From Sideroxydans sp. (GTDB taxonomy: Bacteria; Pseudomonadota; Gammaproteobacteria; Burkholderiales; Gallionellaceae), in contig JAQTUV010000005.1 in the NCBI GenBank assembly GCA_028707175.1, positions 293,239 through 357,238 of the forward strand: 64,000 nucleotides of DNA. The letters are read 5' to 3'. The notes under the pieces were generated by a model. The model saw only the letters and a program-made list of their open reading frames with translations. It was not told the DNA's origin and searched no databases. Position numbers and translations under genes: made by a program. Below are positions 40,578 through 49,547 of this stretch, one piece after another. How positions within the stretch are numbered: position 1 is the stretch's first letter; each line of letters begins with the position of its first letter.

Positions 40578-41393
40578 ATGCGGGTGCACCTTCATTAGCG
40601 CGGCCTGCGATGCAGGAATGAGCACCGGCACAGCCATTCCTGCAATTGAGACAAAGATGTCTGCGACATTCCGAATTACGTGGGTTCCAAGCCGGTAGCC
40701 TCTTCCGGGCCACGCCACGATACCCGGACGGCTGATAACTGCGATTGGTTGGCAGCCGTTCTTGCAAGAGTAAACGGTGTCATCGCTATCGAGCGTTATT
40801 GGTGCCTCGGAGAGGTGTTGCCTAGTCTTGCAGGTGGGGCACTCAGTCTGAAAATTCGCATCTGAGAAGGTCGCTTCATTGGGGCCGCATATTCCAGCAT
40901 TTTTGAACACCTCCTCAGCACGCAAGATGGCATACGCAATGCCGTTCTGAACGTTGAAATTCCGCACTTTCGCCACTACAAGCTCGACAACTTCCTCGAC
41001 AGTCTTCTTCCGGAAGTCAATGTACCCAGTTGTATCGAGTATGCCGTCGATCTGCGCGTCATCCAGACGAAGAGGAAGGATGTATTCCCTGTTCTCGGAG
41101 AAAGCTCTTGATTGCGCCGCTCGACGTTCGTGATTGGTCCATTGTTTGGCCGCATAACTGTCGGAAACGAGCATCAAGCAGAACTTGGAATCGTCGCGAT
41201 AGACCTTCGTGAGGTGGACGTAGAGATCCTTCCCCCATAAATCTGCTTCGACATATTCGTCGTAGAACACATTCAAGCCCTTCAGTACCAACCCTGATGC
41301 AATATCGGCTGCCGCAGGGCGATCTTCGCCAGCAAACGAAATGGCTACGTCGTAGATAGCTGAAATTTTCACCACGGTTTCTTGCATGGCTAA
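40517..41393 (-). mobile_element. Solitary integron gene cassette (TIR gene)
   Basis: On the minus strand the cassette runs from G^TTAGCC (41394/41393) to CACG^TTAAGC (40517). At 877 bp it carries one gene and a 67-bp attC-like site. The first and last core heptamers match as required for excision as a circle. No integrase or second cassette adjoins it. It sits between engB and dgkA, which otherwise belong to the core chromosome. Confidence 0.82.
40572..41387 (-). CDS. TIR-domain protein with C-terminal Cys4 zinc-ribbon-like region
   Basis: 271 residues. Residues about 10-128 form a TIR domain: YDVAISFAGEDR, VFYDEYVEADLWGKDL, FCLMLVSDSYAAKQWTNHERRAAQ and YILPLRLDD. W83 and E87 fit the W-x3-E pattern that holds the catalytic glutamate of TIR NADases, so NAD cleavage is plausible. 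After a helical linker, CPTC (183-186) and CKNGC (208-212) form a likely zinc ribbon followed by a beta-rich end. Bacterial TIR proteins are often antiphage effectors or sensors. Neither ThsA nor another Thoeris partner is near. The ATG is only 6 nt from the cassette edge with no ribosome site inside the cassette; GTG codons 5 and 6 are alternatives. Confidence 0.82.
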   Translation of the reverse strand: MQETVVKISAIYDVAISFAGEDRPAAADIASGLVLKGLNVFYDEYVEADLWGKDLYVHLTKVYRDDSKFCLMLVSDSYAAKQWTNHERRAAQSRAFSENREYILPLRLDDAQIDGILDTTGYIDFRKKTVEEVVELVVAKVRNFNVQNGIAYAILRAEEVFKNAGICGPNEATFSDANFQTECPTCKTRQHLSEAPITLDSDDTVYSCKNGCQPIAVISRPGIVAWPGRGYRLGTHVIRNVADIFVSIAGMAVPVLIPASQAALMKVHPHG

Positions 41394-41619
41394 CAGTTAT
41401 TTGACAGACCCGACGGTCTGTACTATTGGTAATAGTGTGGAATCCATATTTTCGATAAGCAATTGGTTCATTGAAGTGCACCCAAAAAATTGTTCCTCAT
41501 ATGCATAATATTACGGACAGATGATGACAGGCCGTTCATGGCCGATTGGCGAAATCTAACCACGATTTCTCATCTCCACAAAGCGGACACTCAAATCTCA
41601 ATGCCACCCGCGAAAGACA
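41394..41619. promoter_or_regulatory. Gap upstream of the TIR cassette with TTGACA and a TetR-type palindrome
   Basis: TTGACA (41401-41406) overlaps the inverted repeat ACAGACC-CGAC-GGTCTGT (41404-41421). This looks like a -35 box plus TetR-family operator (compare NemR-like boxes). A possible -10 (TATTGG, 41424-41429) is poor. Transcription from it would run away from the TIR gene into no visible gene. The rest of the gap shows nothing recognisable. Confidence 0.3.
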
Positions 41620-41988
41620 CTATCCTAACAACACCATCCCCCACACCGCGCAGATCGTCACAAGGCTGATGAACACAGCGGCACTGCCGATGTCTTTGGC
41701 ACGCTTGGCGAAGGGGTGGTGATCCAACGAGGTATGGTCCACTGCGGCTTCGATAGCCGAATTCAATAGCTCGACGATGAGTAGCAACAACACACTCGCC
41801 ACCATCAGCGCCTTACCGAGGCCGCTCGCCGATGTGAGGAATGCAGCGGGGATCAGCACCACTGCCAGCAGCACATCCATGCGGAATGCATCTTCATGTT
41901 TGAATGCGGCACGCAATCCATCCATGGAATAGAACATCGCGTTCCATAGTCGTTTGAGACCGGTCTTGCCTTTGTATTGATTGCTCAT
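41620..41988 (-). CDS. dgkA: Diacylglycerol kinase (second copy)
   Basis: 122 residues, same length as the copy at 24618 but different in sequence (GLRAAFKHEDAFRMDV, ELLNSAIEAAVDHTSLDHHPFAKRAKDIGSAAVF cut into its two conserved parts). Active-site residues are kept. ATG 41988 is preferred over GTG 42003. It may act on lipid or undecaprenol substrates; which copy does what cannot be told. Confidence 0.92.
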   Translation of the reverse strand: MSNQYKGKTGLKRLWNAMFYSMDGLRAAFKHEDAFRMDVLLAVVLIPAAFLTSASGLGKALMVASVLLLLIVELLNSAIEAAVDHTSLDHHPFAKRAKDIGSAAVFISLVTICAVWGMVLLG

Positions 41989-42082
41989 CTTTGGGGTAAG
42001 CACAGTCGTGTGCTCATCGTATTGAATGAATGGATTATATTAGCTCGCGGCGATTCAAGCCCAATCTTACCTAGAAGATTGA

Positions 42083-42904
42083 TCACCAATCCTGCACCAC
42101 TGGGTTCTGGGATGCGACTTGAAATAGTTGCCTATCTTCAAGGCGCATCGCTGTCAGCGTTCCACCCCACAAACACCCCGTATCTAGGGCGATGATATTC
42201 GGCGTGACCTTCAAACCTAGCGCAGACCAGTGACCGAAGATCACTGTGGCATCTTGGCTGGCGCGTTTCGGCACGTCGAACCAAGGCACAAAACCCGCTG
42301 GTATCTTCTCTACTTCACCTTTGAATTTATATTCCATCTCGCCTTCTGAGGTGCAGACACGCAGCCTTGTGAAAGCGTTGGTGATGACGCGCAAGCGCTT
42401 GTAACCGGTCAATTCGTCATCCCAACTGTTGGGGGTGTTGCCATACATATGCTCAAGGAATTTGACGTAGTCATCACCCCGCAACGCGGCTTCCACTTCA
42501 CGCGCCAATTTTGCTGCTTGCCTGACACTCCATTGCGGGAGCAAGCCCGCGTGCACCATGACGTTGTCGCCTTCGACATACATCAGGCGTTGCTGGCGTA
42601 GCCATGTGAGCAATTCGTCACGGTCGGGGGCGGACAATATCTCGTCCAAGGTGTCACTTCGATGTAATTGCGCGACTCCAGCGCCCACGGCCAACAGATG
42701 AAGATCGTGATTGCCCAAGACGGTGATGGCACTATCGCCAAGCGCCTTCACCAGCCGCAGCACTTCTAACGATCCCGAACCACGATTAACCAGATCGCCC
42801 ACAATCCACAGCTTGTCTTTTGTGGGGTCAAACTCGGTCTTCTTCAGTAGCAACTGAAGTTCGGTAAAACAACCCTGAATATCCCCGACTACGAAATTTG
42901 CCAT
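42083..42904 (-). CDS. apaH: Symmetrical bis(5'-nucleosyl)-tetraphosphatase
   Basis: Splits Ap4A to two ADP and also removes Np4 caps from RNA. 273 residues with metallophosphatase motifs GDIQGCFTELQ, GDLVNRGSGSLEV, GNHDLHLLA and the later VMVHAGLLPQW and FGHWSALG. Adjacent dgkA and apaH are separated by 94 nt. Confidence 0.95.
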   Translation of the reverse strand: MANFVVGDIQGCFTELQLLLKKTEFDPTKDKLWIVGDLVNRGSGSLEVLRLVKALGDSAITVLGNHDLHLLAVGAGVAQLHRSDTLDEILSAPDRDELLTWLRQQRLMYVEGDNVMVHAGLLPQWSVRQAAKLAREVEAALRGDDYVKFLEHMYGNTPNSWDDELTGYKRLRVITNAFTRLRVCTSEGEMEYKFKGEVEKIPAGFVPWFDVPKRASQDATVIFGHWSALGLKVTPNIIALDTGCLWGGTLTAMRLEDRQLFQVASQNPVVQDW

Positions 42905-43116
42905 TGCTCACTCACCTTACATGACACGTTTATGTTGTTGGGAGCTCATCCGTCGAACGGCTGATAGCTCTTCAATCACGATTTTGCTAAACTGAATTGC
43001 GACAATGGTAAATAATGTCGGATCTATCAAACAAGCGACTCGTTGCTGATTAATTCACAGCAAACTGACTTCGCAAATTCTTATTGGCAGTATCCCACAC
43101 ACTTGACGAGGTAGGC

Positions 43117-44439
43117 ATGAACAACAGAAGTACGCAGGCTTGGCTGGTACTTTCTCACGGCTTCAATATGGATGGCAGAGCAGCAAGCCAGACCATTACT
43201 GACAAGATTCCTCATCTGCTGAATCTAGGTGTAGAGCCAATTGTATTAAGTGCGGTCACGGGCAAAAAAGATAAAGTGATCGAACACCACCAGATACTTC
43301 CTGCGGGCCCCGTTGGCTTGCGTTTTGATTTGCGCCACTACTTGAAGCTGAGAATATCCTCACGTTTTCTGTATCGAATCGCAATGACTGTCATTTCTTT
43401 ATTGCTGTTGCCATTCATTTTGATTGAGAAGCTGCTCATTCCTGTTGAGACCCACTGGTCTTGGGCTATCACAGCCTATTTTGCAGGTTCCAAAATTATC
43501 AGGACGCGCAAACCAGCGGTTATTTTTTCGACAGGTGGGGCTTATTCAGCGCATCTAGCGGGCTATTGGCTAGCTAAAAAGCACGGCCTGAGATGGATTG
43601 CAGAAGTGCATGACCCTATGATTTTCGAGGGCCAAACAAATAAAAAGATACGTATACGTTTCTCTGCTTGGCTGGAAGGAATTATTTGTAAGCACGCTGA
43701 TGTGGCTTGGTGGTTTACCGCAGAAGCACTGGCCCGAGCAAAGGCACGTCATCCTGAACTAGGGGATCGCGGACATTTCATTATCCCCGGCGCTAATGCC
43801 CCCAGCTTTTCGAGGTCACCCTATGAATATGGCGAACATCTGGTTATAGGCCACTTCGGGTCATTAGCTGATACGCGTAATTTGGAAATATTTTTACGCG
43901 GCATGCAAAAGTATCTGGAAAAACATCCTCAGCATGTGCAGCAGTTCCGCCTACACTTGTATGGGGGCGCGATTGATTCAGTGTCTGCGAAAGCAATACA
44001 GCGCTTTCCGTTCCCCGAGGTAGTCGAACAGTTCCCGCGACTTGAGGCAGATCCGCAAACGGGAGAAAGTGGCCGAGATAGAGTTCTAAAGCGGATGAAT
44101 GCTGCTGACTGCCTGCTACTCTTACATGGAACCGTGCCCTTTTGCGAAGAATACATCCCTTCAAAATTGTTCGAGTACCTTTGGACACAACGTCCTGTTC
44201 TTGCGTTGGTTTGGCATAACGAACAAATGGAAAAGATGCTTCTCGATCTAGGTCATTGGTCAGTAAAGGCAGATGATGTTGATCAGATTGTTACCACGCT
44301 TGAAAAATTGCACGAGCGTTGGGTACAAAAAGATTTGGCAGACTCAGGCCTTCCCTCACCTTACACAACGGAAGCATCAACTCGCCAGATTTTCGACATA
44401 GTCAAAAACAGCTTTGCGCGTGCTCCGATGAATAGCTAA
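43117..44439 (+). CDS. Glycosyltransferase, GT4-like
   Basis: 440 residues. The N-terminal half has a membrane-associated segment (YRIAMTVISLLLLPFILIEKLL). The C-terminal half has the GT-B pattern HFGSLADTRNLEIFLRGM, then the donor-site EEYIPSKLFEYLWTQRPVLAL, which contains the E-x7-E-like signature of GT4 enzymes. Acceptor and sugar are unknown. ATG 43117 has GAGGTAGG upstream. It begins the LPS/polysaccharide region. The 212-nt gap before it (42905-43116) shows no clear feature. Confidence 0.75.
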   Translation: MNNRSTQAWLVLSHGFNMDGRAASQTITDKIPHLLNLGVEPIVLSAVTGKKDKVIEHHQILPAGPVGLRFDLRHYLKLRISSRFLYRIAMTVISLLLLPFILIEKLLIPVETHWSWAITAYFAGSKIIRTRKPAVIFSTGGAYSAHLAGYWLAKKHGLRWIAEVHDPMIFEGQTNKKIRIRFSAWLEGIICKHADVAWWFTAEALARAKARHPELGDRGHFIIPGANAPSFSRSPYEYGEHLVIGHFGSLADTRNLEIFLRGMQKYLEKHPQHVQQFRLHLYGGAIDSVSAKAIQRFPFPEVVEQFPRLEADPQTGESGRDRVLKRMNAADCLLLLHGTVPFCEEYIPSKLFEYLWTQRPVLALVWHNEQMEKMLLDLGHWSVKADDVDQIVTTLEKLHERWVQKDLADSGLPSPYTTEASTRQIFDIVKNSFARAPMNS

Positions 44440-44448
44440 AGCAAACAC

Positions 44449-45342
44449 ATGAAAGACATCGTTCTCTACTGTAAATCATATAACCGCGACGTGATACGTG
44501 CAGCGCGGCTTGCTGAAAGTATTCGGAAACATAATCCGAGTAATTTGCCGTTTTATCTTTCGTGCCCCGCAGCAGACATGTCGTTATTCAAAGACACCAT
44601 TGGTACGGATAGCGTAATTTTCTTGAGCGACGAAGAAATTATTTCGGCTAACACATCCATTGATCAAGCGGCTTTCAATGCCTTGCCTGGCGGGGTAACG
44701 CAGCAGATTGTGAAGTCTGAATTTTGGCGTCTGAATATCGCTGAGAATTATTTTTGCCTAGACTCGGATTCTTATTTTCTACGAGACTGCAAGCAATCTG
44801 ATTTGCTAACCCCTTCTGGAATACCCTACACGGTGATGAATGAAAGTTTGGAACTGCGCACATTCGGCGCCGTACATCGGCATGAAAAAATCGCCCGCAA
44901 CATCAATGCCGATTGCCAGACCATCATGGGCATTTTCGGCCGCACCGGCCGACGTTACGATTTTGGCCCACTACCCGTCGTGTGGAGCAGACGTGTTTGG
45001 TCTGACCTGGCCACCCAGTTTCTAGAACCAAAAAACATGAGTTTCCTTGATGCAATGGTTCTGTTCCCATCTGAAATGCGCTGGTATGGCGAGGCGTTAC
45101 TTGCGTACCGTTCGATTGAGCTGTGGCCCGTAGAAACATTGTTCCGCTGTTACCACTATGAACAACAGTACATCACGGCCAAACAGTCCGGTGAAACTGA
45201 CGAGGCACTGAGTCAAGCGTACCTTGGTGTGTGCGTTCAGTCGAACTGGGATAAAGGATTTGATTACGGACAGAAGAAAAAAAATATATTGTCGAGATTC
45301 GTTCGTAGCTTTAAACGCCGCGTACTTCATCGATTAACTTGA
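44449..45342 (+). CDS. DUF6492-family glycosyltransferase-like protein
   Basis: 297 residues. It opens DIVLYCKSYNRDVIRAARLAESI, and has YFCLDSDSYFLRDC, a DxD-type metal/nucleotide-sugar site. A basic C-terminal tail (FKRRVLHRL) may bind membrane. The family occurs in polysaccharide loci and is thought to be glycosyltransferase-related; no activity is established that I know of. It starts 9 nt after the GT4-like gene. Confidence 0.65.
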   Translation: MKDIVLYCKSYNRDVIRAARLAESIRKHNPSNLPFYLSCPAADMSLFKDTIGTDSVIFLSDEEIISANTSIDQAAFNALPGGVTQQIVKSEFWRLNIAENYFCLDSDSYFLRDCKQSDLLTPSGIPYTVMNESLELRTFGAVHRHEKIARNINADCQTIMGIFGRTGRRYDFGPLPVVWSRRVWSDLATQFLEPKNMSFLDAMVLFPSEMRWYGEALLAYRSIELWPVETLFRCYHYEQQYITAKQSGETDEALSQAYLGVCVQSNWDKGFDYGQKKKNILSRFVRSFKRRVLHRLT

Positions 45343-45489
45343 AGTTTGCAGGAGCCCTACCGCACGATCTATTGTCTGCAATCTCAACTGCAAACTGGTC
45401 ATGCCCTTACCTGTAAAACACATACAAAGCACTGGCCCCAATCGGCCAGGTGTAAGGCAAACAGCCCTTTTTCTGCTACAGTGCGCGCC

Positions 45490-47247
45490 ATGAATCTCAC
45501 CAACCGTCAGCTCTATTTCCGCCTTCTGCGATACGTGAAACCTTATTGGAAGGTGTTTGCAATATCTATCCTGGGTATGGCAGTCACAGCTGCTACGGAA
45601 CCATTGCTTCCCGCTTTATTGAAACCTATGGTGGATGGGACGTTTATCCACAAAGATGACTCCATCATCAAGCTCGTGCCATTAGTCATTCTGCTACTTT
45701 TCTTCGTGCGTGGCGTTGCTTCATTTGTTGGAACTTATGCAATTGGCTGGGTTGGAAATAAAGTTGTGATGGATTTGCGCAACGAAATGTTCCTTAAGTT
45801 ACTTACGTTGCCTACGAGTTACTACGACGATCACGCTACAGGCAACCTCATTTCGAAGCTGACCTTTGACGTAACTCAAGTCACCAACGCAGCCACCACG
45901 GTGGTAACAGTAACGATTCGTGATTCCATCATCATTATCGGACTGCTTGGTTGGTTGTTCTACCTTAACTGGAAACTCACATTGCTAAGTTTAGTGATGG
46001 TGCCTGTCATTGCCGTCATTCTCAGAGTGATCAACGCGCGCCTGCGCAATGCCAGCCGCGATGCACAACAGGCGATGGGTGATATCACTCAGGTTATTGA
46101 AGAAAGTGTCGCCGCTCATAAAGTCGTGAAATTGTTTGGCGGTCAAGAATATGAAAGTGATCGATTTAACGATCAAGCGAACTGGGTTCGTCGTTATGCG
46201 ATGAAACAAGCGATGGCAGCTGCAGCAAATGTGCCAATCGTTCAGATGATCGCTGCTGTTGCGTTATCAGTGATCGTTTATATTGCAACCGTGCAATCTA
46301 AAACGGATGAAACCTCTATTGGCGGCTTCCTTTCCTATATCACGGCGATGCTCATGCTGACTGCCCCTATCAAGCGCATCACGGGTGTGAGTGAATTCTT
46401 GCAACGAGGGTTGGCTGCATCAGAAAGCATATTTGCATTACTCGACACCCCCAGCGAAACGAATGCTGGGACAGTCACGATAGATCGCGCCCAAGGCAGC
46501 ATATCGTTCAAGAATATTAATTTAGCCTATAACGCGGATGATCGTTTAGCGCTCCGCAACATCAATATAGACATCCCTGCTGGGCAAGCTGTTGCATTGG
46601 TTGGCGCCTCAGGCAGCGGCAAGAGCACGTTGGCCAATTTGGTCCCTCGTTTTTACTTGCCCACCTCTGGTCAAATCACACTGGATGGTCATGACCTTGC
46701 CGATTTAACGCTAGCGAGCTTACGTTCCAACATTGCCCTTGTGAGTCAAGAAGTTGTCTTATTCAACGATACTGTCGCCGCCAACATCGCCTATGGTCAG
46801 ATGCGAGAAGTGCCAGACGCGGAAATCATTGCAGCAGCTGAAGCCGCTCATGCGATGGAATTCATACGCGAAATGCCCCAAGGGTTGAATACATTAGTTG
46901 GAGAACGCGGCGTTAAGTTATCCGGCGGCCAACGCCAGCGCATCGCTATTGCGCGCGCTATTTTGAAGAATGCGCCAATCCTTATTCTTGATGAAGCCAC
47001 TTCAGCCCTAGACAGCGAATCCGAAAGACATGTGCAGGCCGCATTGGAAGCGCTGATGCAAGGGCGCACCTCTCTCGTTATTGCACATCGATTATCTACT
47101 ATCGAGAAAGCAGACCGAATTGTCGTGCTGCAAAAAGGCGAGATAGTTGAAACCGGCACACACCATGAACTAATGGAATTAGGTGGCGCATATTCCAGAC
47201 TGCACGGAATTCAGTTTGCGATGGCAAACCAAACTCGTACAGAGTGA
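45490..47247 (+). CDS. msbA: Lipid A flippase/exporter MsbA
   Basis: A homodimeric ABC transporter that flips core-lipid A across the inner membrane. 585 residues: six membrane helices in the first 320, then the ATPase with GASGSGKST (Walker A), LSGGQRQRIAIARA (signature) and ILILDEATSALD (Walker B). ATG 45490 is chosen because family sequence begins there; the frame runs upstream to 45346 without likeness. The 147-nt gap before it has a TACAGT box near 45477 that may be a -10. Confidence 0.92.
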   Translation: MNLTNRQLYFRLLRYVKPYWKVFAISILGMAVTAATEPLLPALLKPMVDGTFIHKDDSIIKLVPLVILLLFFVRGVASFVGTYAIGWVGNKVVMDLRNEMFLKLLTLPTSYYDDHATGNLISKLTFDVTQVTNAATTVVTVTIRDSIIIIGLLGWLFYLNWKLTLLSLVMVPVIAVILRVINARLRNASRDAQQAMGDITQVIEESVAAHKVVKLFGGQEYESDRFNDQANWVRRYAMKQAMAAAANVPIVQMIAAVALSVIVYIATVQSKTDETSIGGFLSYITAMLMLTAPIKRITGVSEFLQRGLAASESIFALLDTPSETNAGTVTIDRAQGSISFKNINLAYNADDRLALRNINIDIPAGQAVALVGASGSGKSTLANLVPRFYLPTSGQITLDGHDLADLTLASLRSNIALVSQEVVLFNDTVAANIAYGQMREVPDAEIIAAAEAAHAMEFIREMPQGLNTLVGERGVKLSGGQRQRIAIARAILKNAPILILDEATSALDSESERHVQAALEALMQGRTSLVIAHRLSTIEKADRIVVLQKGEIVETGTHHELMELGGAYSRLHGIQFAMANQTRTE

Positions 47248-47269
47248 ATCCACCTTACACAGCAAAACG

Positions 47270-48205
47270 ATGATGCAAACAGATTCGCCCACGTTGACAG
47301 TTTTTTTACTGTGTCACAATCGCCCCGAATATGCCGAAGCTGCCATCAGCTCAATTCTGAATCAAACCAATCAATCTTTTCGCTTCATCATCTCTGATAA
47401 CTCAACGAATGATCAGCTCAATCGTTTAGTCATTAATAAATTCCCTTCGCTTGAAATTCGTCAAAGAATCCCTTCAGTCCCTTCATTAGAGCATTTTAAT
47501 AAATGCATCTCCGAGGTTGATACTGACTATTTTTGCTTATTCCATGACGACGATTTGATGGAGCCGCAGTATGTCAATTCAATGCTTGAAACCATCAAGC
47601 TTCATCCTAGCGCTATTGCTTATTCAAGCAATGCCGAAGTAGTAGATGAAAACAATGTTTCCAAACATGCTCACTTTGATTCAAATATCACCGAAGTCAC
47701 AATCGAGAATCCTCGCGCCCTAGCTGGCAGATATTTCTCTCGATTTCCAAATGGATTTGCACCGTTCCCCGCGTATATTTATCGCTCTTCGGTGGTAACC
47801 CAGATTCCTATTGATCCAGAGACCGGCGGTAAATATTCTGACCTTGCGTGGCTGTTAGAAATTTCAAAGCAAGGCCCTTTCATCTGGAATGCGGAAAAGT
47901 TAATTCGCTATCGAATTCATTCAAATAATGACGGCGGATTTGAATCCATACGGGATAGATTGAGACTTTTGCGATACTTTAAAAAAAATATCGCTTTCGT
48001 CGGAAAATCGATCGTTAATGACTATCGCTTCTTTCTCTACAAAAAACTTTGTAATGGAAAGAGCATCAATAGAAAGCTATCCGAGAACTTTGTTCGAACC
48101 GGAAAGCACTTCTTAAAGCTGTATAGATTTAAGAGATTCTTGAACCTGCAGACTTATAGGTATTTCTACTACAAAATACAAAAATCACTGAGCGCAGGAC
48201 ACTAA
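47270..48205 (+). CDS. Family 2 glycosyltransferase
   Basis: 311 residues of the GT-A fold. LTVFLLCHNRPEYAEAAISSIL opens the nucleotide-binding part, and CLFHDDDLMEPQYV is the DxD metal site. The C-terminal third is basic (KLYRFKRFLNLQ). Substrate unknown. It starts 22 nt after msbA and converges with the GT9 gene, overlapping its stop by 4 nt. Confidence 0.8.
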   Translation: MMQTDSPTLTVFLLCHNRPEYAEAAISSILNQTNQSFRFIISDNSTNDQLNRLVINKFPSLEIRQRIPSVPSLEHFNKCISEVDTDYFCLFHDDDLMEPQYVNSMLETIKLHPSAIAYSSNAEVVDENNVSKHAHFDSNITEVTIENPRALAGRYFSRFPNGFAPFPAYIYRSSVVTQIPIDPETGGKYSDLAWLLEISKQGPFIWNAEKLIRYRIHSNNDGGFESIRDRLRLLRYFKKNIAFVGKSIVNDYRFFLYKKLCNGKSINRKLSENFVRTGKHFLKLYRFKRFLNLQTYRYFYYKIQKSLSAGH

Positions 48206-49281
48206 CTATTCATCACTCGACCCAGTGCATGAATAACTTTAGTAGCAGGTAATTCTTGCAAACACTTGCTCAAGCTTGAGATACGCCGATCACATCCCTC
48301 TTCGAAGCAAGGCACACATTCGCCCTCACCCTGAAGCAAAACTACGTTACACACTTGCTGTGTGCCTTTCAGTACGTACGGATTCACATTCCCTGTAAAG
48401 CTCTTTGGCCAAGGCCCCCATCTAACTGGGTTGGAGGGCCCGAACAGTGCGACAGATGGCGTCCCAAGTGCGGCAGCCATATGGGTAACAACCGTGTCGG
48501 GCCCCACATAGCCACGTGCCTTGCTTAACAAATAGGCAACACCAGACAGTGGTAGTTTTCCAGTAAGGTCCACAACATTGTTCGATAGCAGTCTGAGCAA
48601 TTCTCGTCCCTCTGCAATCTCTACTTCACTATTCCCCCCTGTCAGGACTACTCGCATCCCCTGCACATTCAGCCATTCCGCCAATTCAACCCATGCTTCA
48701 CGCTTCCAAGCTTTGTAGACGTACATAGGGTGAGCATGTAACACCACGTATGCTTGGCTATCCATATCAAATGGAAGTAATTCTTTTACTGCCACTTCAT
48801 GTTTGTCTTGCCATGTTGCAACAACTTCGTAGCAACGAGATACACCCAATAAATCAGCCAGCTTTAAATGCATCAGCACCATATGTGTATTGATGTCATC
48901 AGTCTCCACTGATTTTGAAAGTACCCATCTTTTCCATTGATGCTTTTTACCTGCGTCAACTTCGCCCAAACAATATTTCGCTGCAACACGCGCATACAGC
49001 GTAGGCCGATCACTCGACAATGTTGACAGTGCGATATCGTATTTCCGCCATAACCGCATTAATAGGCGAAGATGTTCTAGTTTCTTAGGTCGTTGCGCGA
49101 CAGTGATGATCTGGTTGATATCTGGATTTCCGGCAAGTACGCCGTCCGTCCCAGAAAATACAAGTACGTCAATCTTTGCCGCTGGCCAAGCATTGCGTAA
49201 AGATCGAATCAAGGGAGTTGTCAGCAAGACATCTCCAATTCGTCGAGTCACTACAACCAATATTGTTTTCTGAGATTCCAT
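48202..49281 (-). CDS. Family 9 glycosyltransferase (heptosyltransferase-like)
   Basis: 359 residues of the GT-B fold. Start VVVTRRIGDVLLTTPLIRSLR and C-terminal GPDTVVTHMAAALGTPSVALFGPSNPVRWGP are heptosyltransferase signatures. Such enzymes add heptose to the LPS inner core. It ends with a cysteine-rich part (CVPCFEEGCDRR) seen in this subgroup. ATG 49281 is preferred over the longer 49332 start. Confidence 0.85.
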   Translation of the reverse strand: MESQKTILVVVTRRIGDVLLTTPLIRSLRNAWPAAKIDVLVFSGTDGVLAGNPDINQIITVAQRPKKLEHLRLLMRLWRKYDIALSTLSSDRPTLYARVAAKYCLGEVDAGKKHQWKRWVLSKSVETDDINTHMVLMHLKLADLLGVSRCYEVVATWQDKHEVAVKELLPFDMDSQAYVVLHAHPMYVYKAWKREAWVELAEWLNVQGMRVVLTGGNSEVEIAEGRELLRLLSNNVVDLTGKLPLSGVAYLLSKARGYVGPDTVVTHMAAALGTPSVALFGPSNPVRWGPWPKSFTGNVNPYVLKGTQQVCNVVLLQGEGECVPCFEEGCDRRISSLSKCLQELPATKVIHALGRVMNS

Positions 49282-49547
49282 GAGTATCGTGTCTAAAACT
49301 TGAGTGCGAAATAATGAACCTGATCTAGTCACACTGAATGAGCTCTAATATTGCTACCGATGAGTGTAACAATCCCACCCGCCCCATCAGTCCTCTGATG
49401 AGGATGAGACGGTATAATAGTTCGAGTGTTCATACTGATTGTTTGGCGTAATGTGCCTGCGCGGAAAGCATAACCGCATCAGGATAGATACCCAACATAA
49501 TTATTTGTTGCCACCCATTCCAGTAGAAATGTGACTTCACCGCTGTT
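49282..49547 (+). promoter_or_regulatory. Divergent intergenic region with -10 box
   Basis: 266 nt between the GT9 gene and the acyltransferase. It contains TATAAT at 49413-49418 on the plus strand and a small hairpin (ATCAG/CTGAT, about 49386-49399). No gene was found. Confidence 0.4.

Noticed and set aside
40572..41387. Thoeris defence system
   Set aside because: Only a TIR gene is present; no ThsA-type gene lies nearby and the C-terminal region does not look like ThsB.
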